NCBI RefSeq assembly: GCF_015472005.1
Contig: NZ_BMAQ01000033.1
Span: forward strand, 1 to 64,000
Source of the DNA: Insulibacter thermoxylanivorax
GTDB taxonomy: Bacteria > Bacillota > Bacilli > Paenibacillales > DA-C8
Direction: 5' to 3'
DNA length: 64,000 bases
Shown here: piece by piece, positions 27,900-37,246 of the stretch
Position numbering within the stretch: position 1 is the first letter of the stretch
Layout: each line of letters opens with the position of its first letter
Notes under the pieces: generated by a model
Told to the model about the DNA's origin: nothing
Seen by the model: the letters and a program-made list of their open reading frames with translations, nothing else
Database searches by the model: none
Position numbers and translations under genes: made by a program

Positions 27900-28430
27900 A
27901 TGCGCAACCTGAGCAAGACGATTAAAGAATGGGGCATCAGTCTGATCATCGCCTTAGCGCTTGTCTATCTGATCTTCACCTTCATCGCCCAGCCGGTGAA
28001 AGTCCCGACGGGTTCGATGGAACCGACGGTGATGACGGATGATCTGCTCATCATGGAGAAGGTCACCAGATGGTGGCGGCCTTATGAGTTCGGAGATATC
28101 CTCGTCTTCTATCATGATCCGGACAACTTGGGAGGGGACTTGTATCTGAAGCGGCTCATCGGGCTGCCCGGGGATACGATCGAAGTGCGGGACGGCAAGC
28201 TGATTCGCAACGGCGAGCCCGTCGTTGAACCCTATCTGAACAGTCTGCTGATGAATGGAACCTTCGGTCCGGTTACGGTGCCGGAGGGGCACTATTTCTT
28301 CATGGGGGATAACCGCAATCTAAGCCATGATTCACGCCGCTGGGTGAATCCCTTCGTGCCGATCGATCAGGTCAAGGGCAGGGCGTTCTTCCGCTATATG
28401 CCGCTGACTCGTTTCGGTTTGATCGAATAG
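27900..28430 (+). CDS. lepB: Signal peptidase I
   Basis: A 176-residue type I signal peptidase of the short Bacillus kind, with one N-terminal membrane helix (about 12-30) and an extracytoplasmic catalytic domain. It removes signal peptides from exported proteins. The nucleophile is S39 in PTGSMEPT and the general base K84 in LYLKRLIGLPGD. The box GDNRNLSHDSR near the end is also typical. The ATG at 27900 is preferred; a TTG lies one codon upstream. GGAG lies upstream. Bacilli often have several copies of this gene. Confidence 0.93.
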   Translation: MRNLSKTIKEWGISLIIALALVYLIFTFIAQPVKVPTGSMEPTVMTDDLLIMEKVTRWWRPYEFGDILVFYHDPDNLGGDLYLKRLIGLPGDTIEVRDGKLIRNGEPVVEPYLNSLLMNGTFGPVTVPEGHYFFMGDNRNLSHDSRRWVNPFVPIDQVKGRAFFRYMPLTRFGLIE

Positions 28431-28461
28431 ACTGACTCATCATCGCATGATGCCCATACAC

Positions 28462-28518
28462 GAAGAAGGGGCTGTCCGGTAAGTCAGCGATGACTGACTG
28501 ATGGACAGCCCCTTCTTC
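28462..28518. terminator. Perfect bidirectional hairpin, GGCTGTCC family
   Basis: Arms GAAGAAGGGGCTGTCC (28462-28477) and GGACAGCCCCTTCTTC (28503-28518) pair perfectly, with an inner AAGTCAG/CTGACT pairing. It sits between the convergent lepB and ilvD genes and probably ends both transcripts. Related copies are at 18777, 19267 and 32699. Confidence 0.85.
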
Positions 28519-28573
28519 ATTCCTATGAACTTGCAGCGATGTTTCGCGTTAAAGGATCGAAGGATGACAAGGA

Positions 28574-30262
28574 TCAGTCGATCTTCATCACGCCGCCGGT
28601 GCTGGCCGATGTGACCAGTTTCGAATAGCGGGCGAGATATCCGGTCTTCACCTTCGGCTCGAAGCCTTTCCAGTTAGCCTTGCGGCGTTCTAACTCCGCA
28701 TCGTCGACCATGAGGGTGATCGACCGATTGTTCATGTCGATCTCGATGATATCGCCGTCCTCTACGAATGCGATCGGTCCGCCTTCAGCAGCTTCCGGCG
28801 AGATGTGGCCGATGCTGATGCCGCGGGATGCACCGGAGAAGCGGCCGTCGGTGATCAGACCAACCTTCGTGCCCAGCCCCATACCGACGATCTGCGATGT
28901 CGGAGCGAGCATCTCGGGCATGCCCGGTCCTCCCTTCGGACCTTCATAGCGGATAACGACGACGTGGCCTTCTTTCACTTTGCCGTTTGCGATGCCTTCC
29001 AGCGCCTCTTCCTGCGAATCGAAGCAGATCGCCGGGCCCTTGTGGTAGCCGCCGACCGAAGGATCTACAGCCCCGACCTTGACGATGCTGCCGTTCGGCG
29101 CCAAGTTGCCGAACAACACGGCCAATCCGCCCTGCTCGGAATGAGGATTGTCCAGAGTGCGGATGACATCTGTATCCTGGATCTCGCAGCCTTCGACATT
29201 CTCGCGGAGCGTCTTGCCGGTGACGGTGATGCATTCGCCGTGCAGCGCGCCTTCTTTCTTCAGCAGTTCGTTCAGGATCGCGCTTACGCCGCCGGCTCTG
29301 TGCACGTCTTCGATGTGATAATCGGAAGCCGGTGCGATCTTCGCCAGATGCGGAACGCGCGATGCGACTTCATTGATCCGCTCGAGGGGATATTCGATGC
29401 CGGCTTCATGGGCGATCGCCAGCGTATGCAAGACGGTGTTCGTCGAACCGCCCATCGCCATATCGAGGGCAAAGGCATTGTCGATCGCTTCGATAGTCAC
29501 GATATCCCGCGGCTTGAGATCCATCTCGATCAGCTTCATCAACTGTCTCGCCGATTCCTTCACGAATTCCTTGCGCGCTGGATCAACAGCGAGGATCGTG
29601 CCGTTGCCCGGCAGAGCAAGTCCCAGGGCTTCCGCCAAGCAGTTCATCGAGTTAGCCGTGAACATGCCGGAGCAGGAACCGCAGGTCGGGCAGCCGTACA
29701 TCTCGAGTTCGCGCAGCGTATTGTCATCGATGATGCCGGATTGATATGCGCCCACTCCTTCGAAGACGGAGGTCAGGGAGATGGCGCGGCCGTCCTTCGT
29801 TCTGCCGGCCTTCATCGGGCCGCCGCTGACGAAGATGGTCGGGATATTGACGCGCAGGGCGCCCATCATCATCCCCGGCGTGATCTTATCGCAGTTCGGG
29901 ATGCAGACGAGGCCGTCGAACCAGTGCGCGTTGACGACGGTTTCCAGCGAGTCAGCGATGATCTCGCGGCTTGGCAGGGAATAACGCATGCCGATATGGC
30001 CCATCGCGATGCCGTCATCGACGCCAATCGTATTGAACTCGAAGGGAACGCCGCCGGCTTCGCGGATCGCTTCTTTCACGAGTTCACCAAACTCTTGCAG
30101 ATGCACATGCCCGGGGACGATATCGATGTAGGAGTTGCAGACAGCGATGAATGGTTTATCGAAATCTTCTTCTTTGACCCCCGCGGCACGGAGCAAACTG
30201 CGGTGAGGTGCGCGGTCGAAGCCTTTTTTGATCATATCAGAGCGCATCTTTCTAGGAGCCAT
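28574..30262 (-). CDS. ilvD: Dihydroxy-acid dehydratase
   Basis: IlvD dehydrates 2,3-dihydroxy-isovalerate and its isoleucine-pathway homologue to the 2-keto acids used for valine, leucine and isoleucine. The 562-residue product has the iron-sulfur cysteines in AVCNSY, IPNCDK and [10 protein letters not shown], and the GGSTN and GRFSGASRG motifs. The start is set at the ATG at 30262, nine bases after GGAGGA; an in-frame ATG three codons earlier directly abuts the binding site. No other ilv gene and no T-box leader are visible. Confidence 0.95.
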   Translation of the reverse strand: MAPRKMRSDMIKKGFDRAPHRSLLRAAGVKEEDFDKPFIAVCNSYIDIVPGHVHLQEFGELVKEAIREAGGVPFEFNTIGVDDGIAMGHIGMRYSLPSREIIADSLETVVNAHWFDGLVCIPNCDKITPGMMMGALRVNIPTIFVSGGPMKAGRTKDGRAISLTSVFEGVGAYQSGIIDDNTLRELEMYGCPTCGSCSGMFTANSMNCLAEALGLALPGNGTILAVDPARKEFVKESARQLMKLIEMDLKPRDIVTIEAIDNAFALDMAMGGSTNTVLHTLAIAHEAGIEYPLERINEVASRVPHLAKIAPASDYHIEDVHRAGGVSAILNELLKKEGALHGECITVTGKTLRENVEGCEIQDTDVIRTLDNPHSEQGGLAVLFGNLAPNGSIVKVGAVDPSVGGYHKGPAICFDSQEEALEGIANGKVKEGHVVVIRYEGPKGGPGMPEMLAPTSQIVGMGLGTKVGLITDGRFSGASRGISIGHISPEAAEGGPIAFVEDGDIIEIDMNNRSITLMVDDAELERRKANWKGFEPKVKTGYLARYSKLVTSASTGGVMKID

Positions 30263-30318
30263 TCGCTTCATTCCTCCATTATTCTATATTTTTATTTCTA
30301 ACTAGTTTAGCACAATAG

Positions 30319-30636
30319 CTAATATAGTGAAATAGAACGGGGCTGGGTCAGCTCAAGAATCTGAGAAAGATTAGAATTTTCGTGACGCGCGAAAGCCTGC
30401 TTCAGATCAATAGTGTGATATAGGTCATAATGAAATTTCAACCGCCTGAACAGGACGAGCACGGCAGGAGAACTTATATCCAAGGAGTAGAAGGCGACGG
30501 CCGCGAACTGATCGGCATCTTGGATCTGGAACAATTGCTGCAAGACCAGCGTTGACAATCGCCGCTGCTCATGCAGTTCTGCCGTGAAGCCATCCTGCCG
30601 ATAGTCATAAGAGATGAATTGAATCCAATAAGTCAT
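30319..30636 (-). CDS. Hypothetical protein, uncertain
   Basis: A reading frame of about 105 residues with ordinary amino-acid composition, beginning MTYWIQFISYDYRQDG and ending LTQPRSISLY. No family is recognised, no clear ribosome binding site precedes any ATG, and it lies between ilvD and a decayed gene on the other strand. It could be a real small gene or the remains of one. A longer version starts seven codons upstream at 30657. Confidence 0.3.
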   Translation of the reverse strand: MTYWIQFISYDYRQDGFTAELHEQRRLSTLVLQQLFQIQDADQFAAVAFYSLDISSPAVLVLFRRLKFHYDLYHTIDLKQAFARHENSNLSQILELTQPRSISLY

Positions 30637-30649
30637 AGGAAGATGAGAG

Positions 30650-30958
30650 GTGAGCATGTATAATGGGGAGGTGACGGCCGCTCGGGCGAAACTGGCGTTC
30701 TTCGATATGGGATCGCTGCAGCTCGAATTGATCGAGCCGGATGAACACCCCAGTACGTGGCGGGAACATCTCGATCAGCACGGCGAGGGGGTTCATCATA
30801 TCGCCTTCCAGATCCAGGGGGTGCAAGAGAAGCTGTAATGGCTGGCTGGACAGGGCATGCCGCTGGTGCAGAAGGGAGAGTATACCGGCGGTAGGTATGC
30901 GTATATCGACTCCATTCCCCAGTTGAAAGTGATGTTGGAACTTCTGGAGAACGATTAA
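30650..30958 (+). pseudogene. Decayed VOC-family (methylmalonyl-CoA epimerase-like) gene
   Basis: The visible frame reads YNGEVTAARAKLAFFDMG, then LELIEPDEHPSTWREH and GEGVHHIAFQ, which is the middle of a vicinal-oxygen-chelate/epimerase-type protein. An in-frame TAA at 30836-30838 follows EKL. Beyond it the same frame continues as WLAGQGMPLVQKGEYTGGRY and ends at 30958 with LELLEND, the normal C-terminus of the family. The first 40 or so residues expected of the family, including a metal ligand, are missing upstream. Both defects together argue for a pseudogene. Confidence 0.75.
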
Positions 30959-30986
30959 CGGAAGAAGATGGAAGAGGAGGAATCAC

Positions 30987-31688
30987 ATGCTTATACTCAT
31001 CACAGGTGCGAATCGGGGCTTAGGTTTGGCACTTGCGAAGACGGCTTTGGAACGGGGACATACCGTACTAGCAGGAGTGCGCTCACTCGAGCGGGCGGAT
31101 CGTTTGCGTGAATTGCAAGCGGTCTCATCGGATCAGATCGTCCTTCTGCAACTGGATGTACAGGACGAGGAAAGCATCCGCCAGGCTGCAGCGAAGATCG
31201 AACAAGATTACGGGAAGCTCGATGTCATCATCAACAATGCTGCCATCTTGATCGGCCGCGACAGCAAGCTCGAGGAGCTTGATATCGGCTTGGTGGAAGA
31301 ATCGATGGATGTCAATCTCTATGGTCCGATGCGAGTTGTGAAACATATGCTGCCGTTGGTCCATAAGAATGGCAAGGGCTGCATCCTGAACATCAGCTCC
31401 GAAGCGGGCAGCTTCCATAATGCGTACGGCGGGGACTACCCTTATGCGCTCTCGAAGGCAGCGCTGAATTACTTCACTCAGCAGCTGCACAAGGATCTCT
31501 CGTCTAAGGGGATCCGTGCTCTCGCCGTGCATCCCGGGTGGATGCGCACGGATATGGGCGGCAGCTCGGCTCATCTCGATCCGATGGAGACGGCGGCAGC
31601 TTTGCTGGATCTGCTCGAGAGCAAGAAGGAAGCGGAGACGGAACCCTTCGCCTTCGTGGATTATACGGGCAGGGCTTTCCCGATCTGA
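30987..31688 (+). CDS. Short-chain dehydrogenase (C-factor-like SDR)
   Basis: A 233-residue SDR. The nucleotide-binding loop TGANRGLG starts at residue 6, followed by NNAAILIG, the serine segment NISSEAGSF, and the catalytic YALSK pair about residues 152-156. The VHPGWMRTDMGG loop is typical of the C-factor/sniffer-like carbonyl reductases. Substrate is unknown. AGAGGAGG precedes the ATG, and the next gene follows 43 bp later in the same direction. Confidence 0.87.
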   Translation: MLILITGANRGLGLALAKTALERGHTVLAGVRSLERADRLRELQAVSSDQIVLLQLDVQDEESIRQAAAKIEQDYGKLDVIINNAAILIGRDSKLEELDIGLVEESMDVNLYGPMRVVKHMLPLVHKNGKGCILNISSEAGSFHNAYGGDYPYALSKAALNYFTQQLHKDLSSKGIRALAVHPGWMRTDMGGSSAHLDPMETAAALLDLLESKKEAETEPFAFVDYTGRAFPI

Positions 31689-31731
31689 CGTTTAAGTGTG
31701 GAGGATTCTAAACGGAAGGGAGCAGAAGAAG

Positions 31732-32400
31732 ATGACCATTCGAATCCGTGCTGTACTGGGCGATTACTACCACCCGGCCGAATGGGCGGAACAAGCTTTG
31801 CAAGCGGCGGTGAATCTGCTGAATGAGCGGCGGCGTTCTTCCGGTGAATCGGCAGGGTTTGATTTGCAAACGGTCTCTTATGAATCCCTTGCGGAAACGA
31901 TAAGCGATCATCCCGAATTGCTCGTCATCTTCAAGGAGCAGCGGGTGAATCCGGAAGCGGAAGATCCCGGTGAGTGGATGCACGCTGATCTGCAGGAGAA
32001 CATCGTCCGTTATGTGGAGGCAGGAGGAGCATTGCTGGCCTGGCATGCCGGTCTGGCGTATCAGAGCGACGGCGCTTACCGCCGCATGCTGCGCGGATGG
32101 TTCCTGCATCATCCTGAGCAGAAGACGGTCACCTACCGCCCGGCGGAGGGCGATCATCCGCTCAGCCGGACAGAGGGGTTCGCCTTCAAGGATGAGCATT
32201 ATTTCGTACACTGCGAGGAAGCAGAGACGAATGTTTTCCTCACCTCCGAGTCGGAGGACGGCCGTTCCATCGCCGGCTGGTCCCACGAATACGGACAGGG
32301 ACGCGTCTGCTGCTTGACTCCGACCCATACTCTGGAGGGGTTGCAGGATGAGGGATTCTTAAAGCTGTTGGCGGATTGTTTGGATTATTGCTTGTCATAA
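31732..32400 (+). CDS. ThuA-like domain protein
   Basis: A 222-residue protein resembling the ThuA (trehalose utilisation) fold, a class I glutamine-amidotransferase-like domain. Typical features are LLVIFKEQ, VRYVEAGGALLAWHAG (about residues 95-110), FLHHPEQKTVTY and the late DEHYFVHCEEAETNVFLTS. ThuA proteins take part in disaccharide oxidation or act as sugar-binding domains; the exact role is unclear. The ATG at 31732 follows AGGGAGCAGAAG. It is probably cotranscribed with the SDR before it. Confidence 0.75.
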   Translation: MTIRIRAVLGDYYHPAEWAEQALQAAVNLLNERRRSSGESAGFDLQTVSYESLAETISDHPELLVIFKEQRVNPEAEDPGEWMHADLQENIVRYVEAGGALLAWHAGLAYQSDGAYRRMLRGWFLHHPEQKTVTYRPAEGDHPLSRTEGFAFKDEHYFVHCEEAETNVFLTSESEDGRSIAGWSHEYGQGRVCCLTPTHTLEGLQDEGFLKLLADCLDYCLS

Positions 32401-32698
32401 AATGGGTGATATATGGGGCGTCTGTTAGCCAGTTTTCACTGGCTTCGGATGCCTTTTATGTGTGCATATGGAGATGCAGATGAGAAGAATCGCGCCTAAG
32501 ACGCAGGTGCGCAGAGTGATGCGCAGGGAGAGCGGTAAGGTATGCCGTAAGGCATGCGGTAAGGCATGCGGTACGGTAGACGCGTGAGACGAATCGGTGT
32601 GTGAGACGACAGATCGTGTCGCCTCAGTTGCGTTGAAGAAGGACAGTGCGACCAATATACGAAAGAAGACAAACAACGGAGCTTGTTGTCTCAAAGTG
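32401..32698. repeat. Intergenic stretch with 12-bp tandem and palindromic repeats
   Basis: No gene is seen here. Units of GTAAGGCATGCG repeat at 32547-32558 and 32559-32570, with a diverged copy just upstream (32534-32546). A GAGACGAC/GTCGCCTC palindrome lies at 32601-32627, preceded by half of another (GTGAGACGAA). These match the repeat family at 18857-19045. Confidence 0.7.
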
Positions 32699-32747
32699 AA
32701 GGGGCTGTCCATTAGTCAGTCATCGCTGACTTATTGGACAGCCCCTT
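32699..32747. terminator. GGCTGTCC-family hairpin terminator
   Basis: AAGGGGCTGTCC (32699-32710) pairs exactly with GGACAGCCCCTT (32736-32747), followed by TATATC. An inner AGTCAG/CTGACT pair is present. It lies between convergent genes and probably serves both. Confidence 0.82.
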
Positions 32748-32827
32748 TATATCTTGAATAGGATATATGTGTACCGAGTTGTACATGCCTCGCTGATCTG
32801 CACGCCAATCAGCGGGGCGGATCCGGA

Positions 32828-34135
32828 CTAGGCCGTCGTTGCGCCTTCCAGATCTTTTACGCCTTGATAGATCGTGAGGAAGAGGTCTTCGATATCCTCT
32901 TCTTCGATGCAGGAGAACGCGATGCGCAGATCCGAATCGCCAAGGGCAATCGTACCGATGCCGTAGGTGTCCAGGAGATGGACGCGCAGCTGCTCGGCAT
33001 TTACGGTCTTCAGCTTCAGGCACATGAAGTAGCCGGAATTGAAGGGATAATACTCCCAGGCATCGTCGAAACGCCCGCTGTCCAAGAGATCCTTCACCTT
33101 GTTGGCACGGCCCTTCATGATCGCATACTTCTCAGCCTTCTGCTCTTTGAACTGCGGTGAAGTCAGTGCTCTAAGCACGAAGGTTTGCGATGGATGCGGA
33201 CTGCTGGAGATCGTCGCGCGGATGATGCCGAGGGTCTTCTGTTCAAGAACATTCAGGACAGCTTCATTCGGATACGAATAGGTGATGAATCCGACACGGA
33301 ACCCCCAGACATATTCTTCTTTGGTCGCGCCGTCGATCTTGATCGCCAGCACATGGTCATGCAGTTCGCACAGCTGCGGGAAGAGCGATTCATGGAGGGA
33401 GTCCTCAAAGAAGAGACCGAAATATGCATCGTCGGTGACGACAACGACTTTGATCCCTGCTTCTGCCCCGGCGCGAACAGCCGCTACGATCGCTTCCGCA
33501 TCCTGCTGGTTAGGCGTATAGCCCGTCGGATTGTTAGGGAAGTTCAAGACGACGATGGCTTTGCCGCGCTCCTTCTGAGCGAGGATCGCTTCCTTAAGTC
33601 CGGCAGCGTTAAATAACCCTTGATCATCATACAGCGGAAAATGGACGAGTTTGGCATTGCGCCGAATGGCAAAAGTCAGCTCATAGTTCTCCCAGTTCTT
33701 ATCCGGATAGATCACCGCGTCCCCGGCATCGACGAAGAGATCAGCGACGATGCTGAGACCATGGGTCAGCGCATTGGTCACGATCGGGTTGCTGATCGTC
33801 TTGTTCACAAGGGACGGGTTTTCTTCCAGCATCTTATTCTTCCATACTTCGCGCAGTTCCGGTTTGCCGGCTGGCGGAGCGTAGCTGTACAAGTCCTTCG
33901 GATCATAAGCAGAAAGCGTATCTTGGATGACTTGAAGGTACATCGGTTTGCCCTTCTCGGTAGCGATGCCGATGGTGGCGTTGTACTTCTTGGCCTTCTT
34001 GCCGGCTTCGGCAGATTGGTTCAAGATGCCTTCCTTCGGAAAATAGATCTGTCTCCCCAACTCCGACAGCATGTCATAGACGGGGGGAGCCTCTTTGCGT
34101 AAGGTTTCATTTAACTTCATCGCTTGAGGATTCAT
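32828..34135 (-). CDS. PLP-dependent class I/II aminotransferase
   Basis: A 435-residue fold-type I aminotransferase. The large domain has NFPNNPTGYTPN and VTDDAYFGLF. The PLP-binding lysine is probably in KIDGATKEEYVWGFRVGFI, where the downstream Arg contacts the phosphate. C-terminal SDLRIAFSCIEEED is typical of the aspartate/aromatic aminotransferase relatives. Exact amino-acid specificity cannot be read. The ATG at 34135 is taken, nine bases behind AAGGA; a GTG lies one codon upstream. It stands alone. Confidence 0.87.
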   Translation of the reverse strand: MNPQAMKLNETLRKEAPPVYDMLSELGRQIYFPKEGILNQSAEAGKKAKKYNATIGIATEKGKPMYLQVIQDTLSAYDPKDLYSYAPPAGKPELREVWKNKMLEENPSLVNKTISNPIVTNALTHGLSIVADLFVDAGDAVIYPDKNWENYELTFAIRRNAKLVHFPLYDDQGLFNAAGLKEAILAQKERGKAIVVLNFPNNPTGYTPNQQDAEAIVAAVRAGAEAGIKVVVVTDDAYFGLFFEDSLHESLFPQLCELHDHVLAIKIDGATKEEYVWGFRVGFITYSYPNEAVLNVLEQKTLGIIRATISSSPHPSQTFVLRALTSPQFKEQKAEKYAIMKGRANKVKDLLDSGRFDDAWEYYPFNSGYFMCLKLKTVNAEQLRVHLLDTYGIGTIALGDSDLRIAFSCIEEEDIEDLFLTIYQGVKDLEGATTA

Positions 34136-34365
34136 CACGGTTCATCCTTCCATATTCAATCGATCACAAGAAGCGTGCATATCCCCTGCTTCCTAGTTTA
34201 ACTATAACAAAACAGGATTATTATAGCATCATTGCTGCTGGAAAGTCACTGCTGTCTTGTGAATTCAGCAGCAGAGTCCGGCGCAGCACGTAGATTGCAG
34301 CGTTGACCCCATAGCGCTATCTTGACATATTCAAGGGAAGGAATCAACTGTTTGTCACCATGTTG

Positions 34366-35535
34366 TTAGTTCGCCGTGCCGCTGGTTACTTGCCGATCCA
34401 GCCAGATGCGCTGACCATAGCTGATCGGTTGATAATAGACCGCTGCCCATTCCTCCCATAGGCCCCCTTCTAGAAAGCTATATCGCAAATCGCGGCAGTT
34501 GCATTCGATGAACATCGGGAAACCTAGCTGTGTAATGCCGATATCCAGCCCAAGATCCGCAAGATTCGGAAGATGTCGGTCGAGGTGGTCAGCGATGAGG
34601 AGGGCGAGCCGTTCGACCTCTGCGCGAACCCGCTCGGGATGAAGCGAGGGGTTGGCAGCCAGCAGGTGCTCTAACGTATATACGGTTCCTCCCTGTGCCA
34701 CATTTGTCAGGAACAGCTTGGCGGGTGCGGCTTTGCCGACGATTCCGGTTACCTGCCAGCTGCCGCTGTCTCCCTTCTGCACCGATACGCGCAGATCGAA
34801 AGGGCGCTCCATATAGCAGGCAAGCGGGATATGCTGCTGGACGAGAAAGCGGCGCTGACGGATGAGCCGCTTTAGGGCCGCCGGAAGTTTACTGCGGAAG
34901 GAGATCACTGCCCAGCGGCGGGTGCGGATGCGTCGTTTGCTGCGTTTGCCGCGCCGGGTGCGCAGCGTGCGCTCCATGCCGGCGGTCCGATACTGCAGGT
35001 GCCAGCGCCCGCCGTCTTTGAATAATTTCATGATGCCGCGGCCGATGCTGCCGTTGCTCGGCTTGATGATCAGGGTGTCGTAACGTTCCATCATCTGATG
35101 AATGGCTGTCGGCGTGGCTTGCCGAGTCTCCGGCAGATGGGGAACGATGTCCGGATGCTTGCTGAGCAGCTGGTGGATGAACCATTTGCTGTAGCGGGTG
35201 TGGCGGTTATAGATATAGTATCTAAGGTGATGCAGGCGGCCGAGCCTCGCCTGCGCCCGGCGGGTGAGATGGATCGCGCGGTTATGAATCACAGAGGGAA
35301 TCGGGATCATGCGGGTCACATAACGGCCGACGGGTCCGTCCGGGATGATCGCCTTGACCTGCCGCCGGCGCAGAGAGATATCGCGCAGTCGAAAATAACA
35401 GATGCGGCAGCCAAGCCGTGCTGCGGCATGCTCATAGAGCTGGAGCGCTTCGTGCTGCGTGGATCCCCGCCGGATGCCGCGCAGTGTGCGGCCGTTCAGC
35501 AGGACGCCGATCATGGGATGTTCCTCAGCGGGCAC
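34366..35535 (-). CDS. YheC/YheD-family ATP-grasp protein (spore-coat associated)
   Basis: A 389-residue protein of the YheC/YheD family, ATP-grasp-like proteins linked to the endospore coat in Bacilli. The N-terminus MIGVLLNGRTLRGIRRG and the ATP-grasp elements LIIKPSNGSIGRGIMKLFK and MFIECNCRDLRYSF are typical. Between them, about residues 190-235, lies an arginine/lysine-rich stretch (RTRRGKRSKRRIRTRRW and later LIRQRR), unusual in density. The GTG at 35535 is chosen because GGGAGG lies eight bases before it; an earlier GTG overlaps that site. It is divergent from the glycosyltransferase cluster. Confidence 0.82.
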   Translation of the reverse strand: MPAEEHPMIGVLLNGRTLRGIRRGSTQHEALQLYEHAAARLGCRICYFRLRDISLRRRQVKAIIPDGPVGRYVTRMIPIPSVIHNRAIHLTRRAQARLGRLHHLRYYIYNRHTRYSKWFIHQLLSKHPDIVPHLPETRQATPTAIHQMMERYDTLIIKPSNGSIGRGIMKLFKDGGRWHLQYRTAGMERTLRTRRGKRSKRRIRTRRWAVISFRSKLPAALKRLIRQRRFLVQQHIPLACYMERPFDLRVSVQKGDSGSWQVTGIVGKAAPAKLFLTNVAQGGTVYTLEHLLAANPSLHPERVRAEVERLALLIADHLDRHLPNLADLGLDIGITQLGFPMFIECNCRDLRYSFLEGGLWEEWAAVYYQPISYGQRIWLDRQVTSGTAN

Positions 35536-35945
35536 GATGGACACCTCCCTAACATGGTTTCGTACAGCTTATGTCGGACAGCGGCGGATGGTATGGTTGC
35601 CTGTAATGATTGTTTGTAATGGAGGTTCGTCTATTTTTGGCACGTTGAATACATAAGTCTATACGATATATCAGGAACAGCTGACATGCTGTCTGATTCC
35701 CCTATATGCTCCTATATGTTCCTTCATTTGCTTCCAGCAATTAGGTTCCTGTCATTAACCCGCGATCCAGTAACTCAGCATACTCTATACGCTCATTAAG
35801 TTCTGTCCCTTTGTTCTTTTTCTATGTTTTTGTTCTTGGGTCCGTGTCTTTCTGCGTTCAAGGTTCAAGTCTTCGATTCGCAGAAGTTGAGCTGAAGTTG
35901 TGATCGTCTTTTGCCCCTGGTAGTCCCTATAAAGAGGTGATCAAT
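35536..35945. promoter_or_regulatory. Divergent intergenic region of the spore-surface cluster
   Basis: This 410-bp stretch has no credible gene. It is AT-richer than its flanks. CATACTCTA (35779-35787) matches the SigK -10 consensus CATANNNTA and is in the right direction for the glycosyltransferase genes, but its best AC-type -35 is 19 bp away instead of 16-17. AAAGAGGTGAT near 35932-35941 is the ribosome binding site of the first gene. Nothing clear is seen for the yheC/yheD-like gene. Confidence 0.35.
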
Positions 35946-37115
35946 GTGCCAATGGAAATCGCCGTTATCTGTCCAGGTCAGCATGCAGCAGCCAGCGAGC
36001 GCAGCAGTTCGGTGGAACGAGTGGCTGCAGAGATGAGCCGCAGATTGCCCGCTTCCTATCGGGTAACCATTTACAGTCGGAGATTGCAGGGAACGCTCCA
36101 TCACGAAAAGATCGGCAATGTCATCCATCGGCGGATCTGCGCCGACAGCCGTTCCTCCTATATCCAACAAGTACTGCGTTGTTTGCGTGAGCAACCGCCG
36201 GATCTCATCCAGATCGAAAACCGTCCCTTCCTCGTTAAGCAGTTTCGCCGCCGTTTTCCCCGTATACCGCTTCTCTTGTCCCTTCATTCCACCACTTTCG
36301 TACAGCCTCGCACCTATGGCCGGGAGGCGATTCGCTTCTGTTTGAAACAGGCAAGCCGCATCATCGTGAACAGCGCATATCTTGCTGCATGGCTGCAGCA
36401 TCAATATCGCCAGAAGCCTAATCATCTCCATATCTGCCATCCGGGGACGGATGTACAGCGCTTCATGAGCAAATATACACCGCAAGGTGCAGAGCAGGCC
36501 CAGTTGTTAAGGGAAGAACTGGGCTACGAGAAGAAGAAGATCGTGCTGTATATGGGGCGGCTGGTGCCCATCAAAGGCGTTCACCATCTGCTAGACGTAT
36601 GGCCGCAGGTGATCGCGGAACATGATGATGCCGTGCTGGTGATCTGCGGCAGCGCAAAGTATGGCTCGGATCGGCTCACCCCATATGTGCGGAAGCTTCA
36701 CCTTGCAGGCAACCGCATGCCTCGCCATGTGCGGTTCGTCCCCTATGTTCCCCATTCGGTGGTGCCGGCCTGGTATCAAGCTGCTGATGTGGTGGTGACG
36801 CCGTCGGCGGAACAAGAAGCCTTCGGTTTGGTCAATGCAGAGGCACTGGCCTGTGCGACGCCCGTCGTCTCGACACGTACAGGGGGGATCGTGGAAGTTA
36901 TCCAACATGGGGTGAATGGCTGGTTGATCGAGCCGAGACAATTGAGCAAACGGCTGGGCCCGGTACTCAACAAACTGCTGGACGATGGGACGCTGAGGGA
37001 ACGGTATGGGCGGGACGGTGCAGCCTGGATCAGGCAGCGTTATACCTGGGAACACACTGCCGGGAAATATGCGGAACTGTATGAGAGGTATGCATCGGTG
37101 CGCAGCGGCCGCTAG
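35946..37115 (+). CDS. GT4-family glycosyltransferase, CotSA-like
   Basis: A 389-residue retaining glycosyltransferase with the GT-B fold. The donor-binding C-domain shows YMGRLVPIKGVHHLLD and the EX7E motif in EQEAFGLVNAEALA, about residues 296-309. The family includes CotSA and other spore-coat glycosyltransferases and many cell-surface glycan enzymes. It heads a run of same-strand glycan genes, which supports a spore-surface or envelope polysaccharide role. The GTG at 35946 is preferred over an upstream GTG that lies within AGAGGTGA. Confidence 0.85.
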   Translation: MPMEIAVICPGQHAAASERSSSVERVAAEMSRRLPASYRVTIYSRRLQGTLHHEKIGNVIHRRICADSRSSYIQQVLRCLREQPPDLIQIENRPFLVKQFRRRFPRIPLLLSLHSTTFVQPRTYGREAIRFCLKQASRIIVNSAYLAAWLQHQYRQKPNHLHICHPGTDVQRFMSKYTPQGAEQAQLLREELGYEKKKIVLYMGRLVPIKGVHHLLDVWPQVIAEHDDAVLVICGSAKYGSDRLTPYVRKLHLAGNRMPRHVRFVPYVPHSVVPAWYQAADVVVTPSAEQEAFGLVNAEALACATPVVSTRTGGIVEVIQHGVNGWLIEPRQLSKRLGPVLNKLLDDGTLRERYGRDGAAWIRQRYTWEHTAGKYAELYERYASVRSGR

Positions 37116-37246
37116 GGATTGCCGCTTCTGTCTCGGAAGATCAGCACCGGTCACGGGTACGGACGCCGTTGCCTGCCTTTGCCCTGACCATATGATAAAA
37201 ATGACACGTTCGGCAGGAGACATCAACGGGAGGAGGCCTGCGCTGG

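Noticed and set aside
28805-30301. Open frame of almost 500 codons opposite ilvD
   Set aside because: It is a shadow of the well-supported ilvD gene in the antisense direction, with no ribosome binding site and no family resemblance.
30263-30660. T-box leader upstream of ilvD
   Set aside because: The conserved AGGGTGG-type T-box sequence and a leader terminator were looked for on the minus strand and not found.
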